Of a stretch of DNA of 64,000 bases, positions 58,124-64,000 are shown piece by piece. The notes below the pieces were generated by a model. The model was not told the DNA's origin. It worked only from the letters and a program-made list of their open reading frames with translations, and did no database searches. Made by a program: the position numbers and the translations under genes. Origin of the DNA: Staphylococcus intermedius NCTC 11048 (GTDB lineage Bacteria; Bacillota; Bacilli; Staphylococcales; Staphylococcaceae); the NCBI RefSeq assembly GCF_002902385.1, contig NZ_PPQH01000024.1, positions 42,780 to 106,779 of the forward strand, in the 5' to 3' direction. The stretch's first letter is position 1; each line of letters begins with the position of its first letter.

Positions 58124-58930
58124 ATGAAAAGAAGAGACCGAATAGCCCAGCAGTCCAAGCATTCACCAAACAATGAGCCGTATCATAATACGTATTATCA
58201 ACCCGTCGGACAACCACCTAAGAAGCAAAAGCCACGTCGTATTTTTCGTACGTTATTGTTGCTGCTTGTTTTAGCGGGGGCATTATTTATTGGCGCGATG
58301 TATTTCATGGCCCAACGCGCGGATATAGATGACTTAAAAAGTATTGAACAAAAAAGTAGTTATGTCAGTGCTGCTCAAATGCCAGACTATACAAAAGGGG
58401 CTTTTATTGCTGTCGAAGATCGTCGCTTCTATAAACATTCTGGTGTAGATTATCGAGGGAGCTTACGTGCCATTTTTGCATCAGTGCGTGACAGTGATCG
58501 TCTGCAAGGTGGAAGTACCATTACGCAACAACTTGCCAAAAACTATTATTATGACAACCAACAGACCGTGACACGTAAATTGAAAGAAATGTTTGTCGCA
58601 AAACGTATTGAACGCCATTACGATAAAGATGAAATTTTAAGTTACTACATGAATAATATTTATTACGGCGATAATCATTATACGATTGAATCAGCTGCCA
58701 ATTATTATTTTGGCGTCACAACGAATGAACAAAATTATACATTACCACATATTACAGTGTTACAAAGTGCAATTTTAGCGAGTAAAGTCAATGCGCCTTC
58801 TGTGTACAATGTAAATGACATGTCTCCTTCATTTATTAATCGTACGAAAATGACCTTAGAAAAAATGAAACAACAAGAATATATTAATGAACAACAATAT
58901 ACTGAAGCGTTGCAACAGCTTGGTGCTTAA
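58124..58930 (+). CDS. sgtB: Monofunctional peptidoglycan glycosyltransferase
   Basis: 268 residues. GT51 enzyme that polymerises lipid II into glycan strands. Cytosolic basic N-terminus with HNTYYQPVGQPPKKQKP, one helix (residues ~43-62), then the extracellular catalytic domain. Catalytic Glu E98 in FIAVEDRRFYKH; GGSTITQQLAKNYYYDN; the second conserved acid region RIERHYDKDEILSYYMNNIYYG. Length and sequence agree with S. aureus SgtB/MGT (269 aa). The ribosome-binding site AGTAGGT is weak. Confidence 0.95.
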   Translation: MKRRDRIAQQSKHSPNNEPYHNTYYQPVGQPPKKQKPRRIFRTLLLLLVLAGALFIGAMYFMAQRADIDDLKSIEQKSSYVSAAQMPDYTKGAFIAVEDRRFYKHSGVDYRGSLRAIFASVRDSDRLQGGSTITQQLAKNYYYDNQQTVTRKLKEMFVAKRIERHYDKDEILSYYMNNIYYGDNHYTIESAANYYFGVTTNEQNYTLPHITVLQSAILASKVNAPSVYNVNDMSPSFINRTKMTLEKMKQQEYINEQQYTEALQQLGA

Positions 58931-59045
58931 TGCATGATTATGGCATAATAAGGACATGAAGTGTAGAGAGAATACGAGATTAATTATGACTTCTATGACT
59001 ACACAAACTTTAATGCTGTTAACGACGCTATTATCAGAGTGGGGT

Positions 59046-59098
59046 AGAGCATTGGAATCTAATTATATTTTTAGATTTGAGCTCTTCCCTTTTTTGTT
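59046..59098 (+). terminator. Terminator of sgtB
   Basis: GAGC..AATCTAAT pairs with ATTTTTAGATT..GCTC, followed by CCTTTTTT. Confidence 0.75.
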
Positions 59099-59116
59099 AT
59101 TTAAAGGGGTGAAACG

Positions 59117-59920
59117 ATGTCAAAAATCACAAAAATTGAAGTGCAAAAAAATCACCATGAGCGTTTTAACATTTATATCGATAACGAATTTGCGCTAGGC
59201 ATTTCAATGGATACGCTAGTGGCATTTAATATCAAAAAAGGCGATGAAGTGGACACTGCAGAACTTAAGGCTTTGGCCCAACGTGAGCATCAACAGCAAG
59301 CGAACAATCACGCCATTCAATATTTGTCATATCGCAAAAGAACGCGTAAAGAAATTGCGACACAGCTCAAAAAAGAAGGTTATGAAGAAGACATCATCCA
59401 TGAAACGATTGCCTATTGTGAGCGACTCAAACTGATTGATCATCGTGACTATATGTTGAGTTTAAAAAATACGATGCTTCGTACAACAGATAAAGGTCCT
59501 GAAGTATTTCGTCAAAAGTTACACCAGGCAGGGATTGAAGCGGATTTGATCGATGAAGGCGTTCGATTATATGAAGACGAACAATCTTTCGAGCGCATCA
59601 TGCAAATTGCTCAAAAAATAATGGACCAGAAAAAGGGACCTGTTTCAAAGGTGAAAGTGAAAGTACAGCAATCATTACAACAAAAGGGATTCAACTTAGA
59701 TACAATATTTAAAGTGATGAATGCATTAGATTTTACACAAGATCCAGAAACAGTGGATAATTTATTGCAACGTGATTTAGAGAAAGTCTATAATAAATAT
59801 CAGAAGAAATATGAAGGAAAGACTTTATATAACAAAACGATTGAAGCGTTGTTAAGAAAAGGGTATTCGTATGATGATATCCAACGAAAACTGACAGAAA
59901 GTGGTATTGATCATGATTGA
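59117..59920 (+). CDS. recX: Recombination regulator RecX
   Basis: 267 residues, typical of staphylococcal RecX. Modulates RecA filaments. Built from three-helix repeats (YLSYRKRTRKEIATQLKKEGYEEDIIHETIAYC is one, here quoted in parts; LRTTDKGPEVFRQKLHQAG and LLRKGYSYDDIQRKLTESG are others). An N-terminal beta segment (ITKIEVQKNHHERFN) precedes them. AAAGGGGTG before ATG. Overlaps yfhH by eight bases, first gene of a probable recX-yfhH-ABC operon. Confidence 0.92.
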   Translation: MSKITKIEVQKNHHERFNIYIDNEFALGISMDTLVAFNIKKGDEVDTAELKALAQREHQQQANNHAIQYLSYRKRTRKEIATQLKKEGYEEDIIHETIAYCERLKLIDHRDYMLSLKNTMLRTTDKGPEVFRQKLHQAGIEADLIDEGVRLYEDEQSFERIMQIAQKIMDQKKGPVSKVKVKVQQSLQQKGFNLDTIFKVMNALDFTQDPETVDNLLQRDLEKVYNKYQKKYEGKTLYNKTIEALLRKGYSYDDIQRKLTESGIDHD

Positions 59921-60227
59921 AAAACGTTTAAGCGAGATGGATAGACAAGAAATTTTACATGTCATCCAGACAAGCAAAGAAAAAATGCGAAAAGCTGAAA
60001 TGAACGGCATCATGAATGAATATGATGTATATGCGAATAAAGTCGTCATTGCAGAAAGTTATTTAGTCGATACGAACGAAATTGAAATGGGTAAAATTTA
60101 TCGTCTTAAAGATGGAACTGGAAATTATTTTAAAGTAGAACGTCTCAAAGGTGTATTCGCATGGGGCTACCGTATTAATGGTGCGGAAGCTGAAGAAGGT
60201 TTACCAATTTCATTATTACACATATAG
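59913..60227 (+). CDS. yfhH: YfhH-family (DUF1811) protein
   Basis: 104 residues from MIEKRLSEMDRQEIL. N-terminal helices (ILHVIQTSKEKMRKAEMNGIMNEYDVYANKVVIAESYL in parts) and a C-terminal SH3-like beta part (GKIYRLKDGTGNYFKVERLKGVFAWGYR). Same order recX-yfhH as in Bacillus. Function unknown. Overlaps recX, and the ABC gene begins 15 bases later. Confidence 0.88.
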   Translation: MIEKRLSEMDRQEILHVIQTSKEKMRKAEMNGIMNEYDVYANKVVIAESYLVDTNEIEMGKIYRLKDGTGNYFKVERLKGVFAWGYRINGAEAEEGLPISLLHI

Positions 60228-60242
60228 AAGGGATTTTAGCGC

Positions 60243-61772
60243 ATGGGTAGTTCAATTGTCTTGAAGATGATTAATGTCACACATTATTATCGCAATCAAA
60301 AAAAGCAAAATGTGCTTAAACCTTTTAGTTATCAACCTGAAGATATTGAGTTGAATAACATTTCTCTACATATTTATGAAGGAGAAGCGTTAGGGATAAT
60401 CGGTGAAGCTGAATCATCTAAATCATTAATCGGTGAAATATTGGCTGGAACTGTTGAACCAGATAAAGGAAGAATCGCACGTTCAGCATCAATGTTTTAT
60501 GCGAATATGAATCAAAAATCAGTTGAAAATATTCAAGTCATTGATTATGTGAAAGATGTCATTCAACTGTATCCTTACGATGCGCCAGACCATAAAGCCA
60601 TACAAGTGATTAAATATGCGCATTTAGAAGATGTGCAAGAACAACCGGTGAAAGATTTAACTGATGCACAGTATGCACAGTTGTTGTTCAGTTTAGCGCG
60701 CGCATCAGAAGCGAAAATTGTGATTTTAAGTCATATATTGAGTTATTTAGATGAAGGATTTTTTGAAAAAGCAAAACTAATGGTAGAGGATTATGTCGAT
60801 CGAGAATGGACTTGGGTGACGATAGATAATGATGTTGAAAAAGTAAAAGCGGTGAGTAACTATCTCGCTTGGATATCACATGGGCAACTACGTAAAGAAG
60901 GCTCAATCAAACAAGTCTTACCGTATTTCATATCACATCAACGTGATATGGCATCATTAACAACCGCAGAGGAACGCGAACATTTTGATGAAGATTGGAA
61001 GCGAAGTCGTTTACGCATGCCAGAGCTTACATATAATTTTAGACGTATTGAACGTTATCGACACGCGCAACCACCTGTCTTTTTGTCACGGATTTGGACA
61101 TGGTTGGCTCTGTTTTTTATAGGCATGTGTATGGCGAGTGTGTTGATATTTACCAACTTAGGTAAAATTGCGAGCGCACCATTAGCAACGCAAGCAACCA
61201 TTTCAAAATCGACATCTGATCCGTATGTTGATAAATTAGCTTATGGCATTGTGAATGAAAACAAATTGACAATATCAGCATTAGATCATAAAGGGAAAGA
61301 TGTGCAACTACCACAAGATGCAGTTGCGCTGATTACAGGTGAGAACAAAACGACATACCGAATCGAAGTCGATGGAAAAAGCTATAAAGCAAACAAAGAT
61401 AAATTTCTTTATTTGAATCCTGCCGCACTTTATAAAGAAGTCGATCGTAAACAGTTAGCACCTTATATGAAAGACAATTATATTAACTATGTCGATTATT
61501 TTAACAGTGCACTACACAAATCGCATCAAAAGGTGAACGAAACACTCGTACCCGAACATCAACAACGATTTGTAGAACCGATTGTGGAACAACCGATTGC
61601 TATGTTGTTTGATGATCGCAATCATTTAATCGGGTATACATTTCCAATTGTGAAGCAAGATAAATTTAAAGATGAATTTAATATTAAATCCGATATTTGG
61701 ATGAGTAAAACAGATTCAGGTTATTTCATTGCGGATCTTAAACATTCCAAATGGATTTACATAGAATTGTAG
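60243..61772 (+). CDS. TagH-like ABC protein with degenerate ATPase and extracellular tail
   Basis: 509 residues. Residues ~1-230 have the fold order of a TagH-type nucleotide-binding domain (IELNNISLHIYEGEALGIIG), but the catalytic motifs are lost. Walker A reads GEAESSKS (54-61), the signature loop LTDAQ (139-143) has no SGG/SSG, Walker B is ILSHIL (161-166) with no Asp-Glu, and the H-loop is TIDND (193-197). One membrane helix (~284-305) follows, then an external ~200-residue domain with an SH3-like middle part, as in Bacillus TagH. The partner permease follows at once. It may be a non-hydrolysing structural homologue. The canonical staphylococcal teichoic acid exporter TarGH would be elsewhere. 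Confidence 0.82.
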   Translation: MGSSIVLKMINVTHYYRNQKKQNVLKPFSYQPEDIELNNISLHIYEGEALGIIGEAESSKSLIGEILAGTVEPDKGRIARSASMFYANMNQKSVENIQVIDYVKDVIQLYPYDAPDHKAIQVIKYAHLEDVQEQPVKDLTDAQYAQLLFSLARASEAKIVILSHILSYLDEGFFEKAKLMVEDYVDREWTWVTIDNDVEKVKAVSNYLAWISHGQLRKEGSIKQVLPYFISHQRDMASLTTAEEREHFDEDWKRSRLRMPELTYNFRRIERYRHAQPPVFLSRIWTWLALFFIGMCMASVLIFTNLGKIASAPLATQATISKSTSDPYVDKLAYGIVNENKLTISALDHKGKDVQLPQDAVALITGENKTTYRIEVDGKSYKANKDKFLYLNPAALYKEVDRKQLAPYMKDNYINYVDYFNSALHKSHQKVNETLVPEHQQRFVEPIVEQPIAMLFDDRNHLIGYTFPIVKQDKFKDEFNIKSDIWMSKTDSGYFIADLKHSKWIYIEL

Positions 61773-61775
61773 GTG

Positions 61776-62579
61776 ATGAGCGTGTTAGAAAACTTAATTC
61801 ATTTTTTTCAAAATCGTACGAGATTGTTCAGACACAGCCAATATCGCCTTCAAAAACATCGCAAATGGACGGCACTTACTTTTTTAATCGCTTTCGGTTT
61901 AATGATTTTAAGCGCGATTGCTTTTCAATTTTTAGATATCGTGGAAGTGACACAAGCGACATTTGACTATCGCTTAACAGGCCTTATTGTTTTTGGTGTG
62001 ATATGGATTACAATTTATATCCATTATCGCTTTTTTCCAAGAGATTATTATGTTACCCGTCACTTTAATACGAGTCCTTTTTTTCATATCGTCTTATCGA
62101 GTCTGATGCATACGGTGATATTAATTGTATTAATGAGTGTCATGGGGTGGCTAAAACCACTCAATACAGATACAACATGGATAGGCGTCTTCTTTTATAG
62201 TGTGATGTCATTCATTTTTATCGTTATTATGTCATTTTTACTTGGGTTAGTGTATGTGTTATACCCAAAACTGGATCGTGTTTTTACTTTGATTCTGATA
62301 TTGACATTTTTACTCGTGCCAATCCTTTATATTCCACCGAATGGTAACGGTATTGTGACTCATATCATGATGCTCAACCCAATGTATTACTTAGTTAATG
62401 GCATGCAACAAGCTGTAATCGTTGGTCGTGAAGCGATGAATCACATCGGTTACCACATCTATTTCATTTGTTTCATTGGGTTAATGGTTGTCTTTTGCTT
62501 TGCATTGAAAGATTATGTTTCACAACTCAGACCTAACGAACACCATCAGTCTAAATTAAAAGAAGATGAATCAAATTAA
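61776..62579 (+). CDS. TagG-like ABC-2 type permease
   Basis: 267 residues, six membrane helices (residues ~32-52, 67-82, 105-125, 137-160, 171-188, 228-245). The segment MMLNPMYYLVNGMQQAVIVGRE recalls the TagG/ABC-2 polysaccharide export family. A GTG one codon before this ATG and a second GTG two codons after are other possible starts. The gene follows the TagH-like gene with no gap and ends in a strong terminator. Substrate unknown; position after sgtB and similarity to teichoic acid exporters suggest the cell envelope. Confidence 0.78.
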   Translation: MSVLENLIHFFQNRTRLFRHSQYRLQKHRKWTALTFLIAFGLMILSAIAFQFLDIVEVTQATFDYRLTGLIVFGVIWITIYIHYRFFPRDYYVTRHFNTSPFFHIVLSSLMHTVILIVLMSVMGWLKPLNTDTTWIGVFFYSVMSFIFIVIMSFLLGLVYVLYPKLDRVFTLILILTFLLVPILYIPPNGNGIVTHIMMLNPMYYLVNGMQQAVIVGREAMNHIGYHIYFICFIGLMVVFCFALKDYVSQLRPNEHHQSKLKEDESN

Positions 62580-62580
62580 C

Positions 62581-62626
62581 AAAAGCTGTTATGTAACGAC
62601 ATACCAACGTTACATACAGCTTTTTT
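62581..62626 (+). terminator. Terminator of recX-yfhH-ABC unit
   Basis: AAAGCTGTTATGTAACG pairs with CGTTACATACAGCTTT, followed by six T. Confidence 0.9.
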
Positions 62627-63039
62627 GATTAGCACTATTCTTTTGAATGAGAGTGTCAATATTAAAGATATCTCGAGTGAGTGGAATCATGATGGTATAG
62701 GTACACATGAACTGATATAAATGAATTTTTACAAGAGACTCAATAGTTAAGTCGTATGTATCGATTAGAAAACTATCAAAACTGTGGCTCGTGACTTAAT
62801 AAAGAGGACAACGAGCAACAATAAATACAGGGTGTCCTATTTAACATAAAGTCACGATATTGAAAACACAATGAGAGAAAGTAAGAACGATGCTTCACTC
62901 CGAAAACAAAAAGCCTTTATAGGTGCAAAGCTGAGCATGACTCCTGAGAAAAAATTTTTCATTCATAAGAAAAGTAGAATGAATACAAGTGATTGTTTAA
63001 ATTAAAGAAATAAGTATGGTTACCTATTTAAGAGAAGGT

Positions 63040-63405
63040 AAGAACGATTCTTCAACTATATAAAAAAGCCTTTTAAAATTGCGAATCAGGCGAGACTCCT
63101 TAGGGATGAATCAAAGTTTTAAATATGATTTCTAATATTTAACAGTGACTACTGTTTATCGCAGTAGCTGTCTGACTTCTCAATGCGTGTGCTTTTGAGA
63201 AGTCTAGTCAGCCTTGCGGGGGCAGTACGACGAAATCTTTGTTGCACAAGAGATTTCTGTACAGCTCCCAAAATCTACTAACGCTACAACCAATGTAATA
63301 GCAAAATCAAAGCGTTAGTAAGTTGTAGTTTCAGCGCCTAGGAACGCGAGCCTAAGATGGCAATTAAAAGGCTATAAAAAATATGGCAAAGAATGGTTCT
63401 TACAA
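63040..63405. repeat. Large palindrome with composite repeat copy
   Basis: Outer arms GTAAGAACGATTCTT / AGAATGGTTCTTAC and AAAAGCCTTTTAAAATTGC / GCAATTAAAAGGCT. Inside are the GAGACTCCTTAGGGATG box, the 130 bp hairpin module (63141-63276), AAAATC, a stem CTAACGCT/AGCGTTAG, TTGTAGTTTCAGCGCCTAGGAACGCGAGCC. Confidence 0.8.
63141..63276. repeat. Second copy of hairpin-rich ~130 bp module
   Basis: Reverse complement of 2896-3027 with about eight mismatches by eye. Both hairpins are kept; one difference (GTACAGC for GTACTGC) is not compensated in the opposite arm. Confidence 0.8.
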
Positions 63406-63458
63406 TCGGAGAACTGTATCCATACATTGTGCAAATATTAATGCTCACAAACTTTGTA

Positions 63459-64000
63459 TTAATGTGCAAGTAATTTTTTCATCAACTTCTCCTCACTAAA
63501 TACCCATCCTGTATACGAATGTTTCACTTTCATCTCATCATCAAGATGTAAAATAGCCACAAACTGATAATGCCCATCCTTCAAATAACGCAAATCAATA
63601 AAACGCAACTCAGTCGTATGCGAATCAATATGTCTCACATGCCAACGATAAATAGAAGAAAAGTTCAAAAAGGCCATCACATTTTCATCATATTGCGCAT
63701 GCTTCATTATCGCATCACTTGGAAAAGGTTGACGCTCTACTTTGTCGCTAAACACAATATTACGTCCAAAACTACGACCAACGTAATCATGCTTTTCCGT
63801 TTGAATTGCAATACGCCATTGCATAAAACGAAGGGTCGGTGCTACAAAAACTTTAATAGGCGTGCCGAGATGTTCCACTTGATTTAAAGCTTGTTTTTTT
63901 AACCAACTGCGCATTTGAAATCTTAATATATAATACACAATGAGGATGATTAAAACTGGCATAAATACAATATAAGGATGTACACCTATGGCCCAAATAG
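63459..64000 (-). CDS. YfhP-like membrane protein, C-terminal part (start outside window)
   Basis: The frame is open to the last base of the window on the minus strand; the first in-frame Met inside (63962) is preceded by coding-like residues IWAIGVHPYIVF, so the true start lies beyond the edge. About 180 residues are visible: a hydrophobic helix (FMPVLIILIVYYILRF) and a soluble C-terminal domain ending YTGWVFSEEKLMKKLLAH. The RWHVRHIDSHTTELRFIDLRY part fits the YfhP/membrane-bound metal-dependent hydrolase (DUF457) family. In Bacillus and staphylococci yfhP lies near recX/yfhH and mutY. Confidence 0.75.
   Translation of the reverse strand, partial: IWAIGVHPYIVFMPVLIILIVYYILRFQMRSWLKKQALNQVEHLGTPIKVFVAPTLRFMQWRIAIQTEKHDYVGRSFGRNIVFSDKVERQPFPSDAIMKHAQYDENVMAFLNFSSIYRWHVRHIDSHTTELRFIDLRYLKDGHYQFVAILHLDDEMKVKHSYTGWVFSEEKLMKKLLAH

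Larger units (their letters stand above)
62627..63458. other. 832-base convergent spacer with decayed and composite repeats
   Basis: 62627-62870 is AT-rich with nothing recognised. 62871-62960 and 63031-63120 resemble each other (gtaagaacgat, cttca, aaaagcctttta, gactcct), a partial duplication. 63040-63405 is a large imperfect palindrome including the composite repeat. No credible ORF. Confidence 0.65.

Noticed and set aside
63459..64000. Shortened YfhP as a degraded gene
   Set aside because: The frame continues to the end of the window, so the truncation is artificial.

Overview
The window reads as a low-GC, AT-biased Firmicute chromosome, and gene content and order identify it as Staphylococcus. 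The diagnostic blocks are pheA-nos-pncB-nadE, purB-pcrB-pcrA-ligA-camS, putP / gatCAB-dagK-rlmD, murT-gatD, map-vraU-vraT-vraS-vraR, ptpA and sgtB-recX-yfhH. From remembered protein sequences it is a species other than S. aureus, possibly near the S. intermedius/pseudintermedius or hyicus groups; that placement is a guess. It is core chromosome: I found no rRNA, tRNA, phage, IS transposase, CRISPR array or resistance island. Both edge genes are cut by the window (gluconate kinase at the left, a YfhP-like membrane protein at the right).

Layout. 0-3 kb: end of a gluconate kinase/permease operon. 3-9.3 kb: thioredoxin-like protein, a DUF1700/DUF4097 envelope pair, an Ntn-hydrolase (C45), small proteins and a lactonase-fold protein. 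9.4-19.8 kb: aldehyde dehydrogenase, GNAT, Mn-pyrophosphatase, nicotinamidase, a cytosolic beta-helix protein, pheA, nitric oxide synthase, then pncB-nadE and two small genes. Nicotinamidase, PncB and NadE together form most of an NAD salvage route. 20.2-28.3 kb: purB (with a PurBox-like site), a YerC-type regulator, and the pcrB-pcrA-ligA-camS lipid/DNA-repair/lipoprotein run. 28.4-37.8 kb: putP, gatCAB, dagK, rlmD, DUF3267. 37.9-42.5 kb: DNA polymerase IV, a DnaQ-type exonuclease, ferritin, and the lipid II amidation pair murT-gatD. 43-48 kb: a FUSC-type exporter, map, and the cell-wall-stress operon vraU-vraT-vraS-vraR. 48.3-57.9 kb: carbonic anhydrase, BrkB, YtxH, PtpA, UPF0435, M29 aminopeptidase, thioesterase, radical-SAM YfkAB, DJ-1/PfpI, pyruvate oxidase. 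58-64 kb: sgtB, recX, yfhH, then a TagH/TagG-like ABC pair whose ATPase has lost all its catalytic motifs.

The least explained structure is a family of dispersed imperfect palindromes about 135-150 bp long. I see at least seven near-complete copies plus fragments, all intergenic and mostly between convergent genes. They share short boxes (GATTGC ends, GAGACTCC-type, CTGAAAATCCA, TTAGTTG, CCTNGGAA) around a variable central stem whose two arms co-vary. Two copies, about 60 kb apart, carry the same ~130 bp hairpin-rich module at the same internal position. One copy sits nested inside another, and one copy is embedded in a ~0.5 kb block present in inverted orientation at 2.7-3.3 kb and 47.9-48.3 kb. 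I could not assign this family to a named element.

Starts were moved from the longest reading frame wherever a ribosome-binding site or the remembered homologue start argued for it. Coordinates of short sites were counted by hand and may be off by a base or two.
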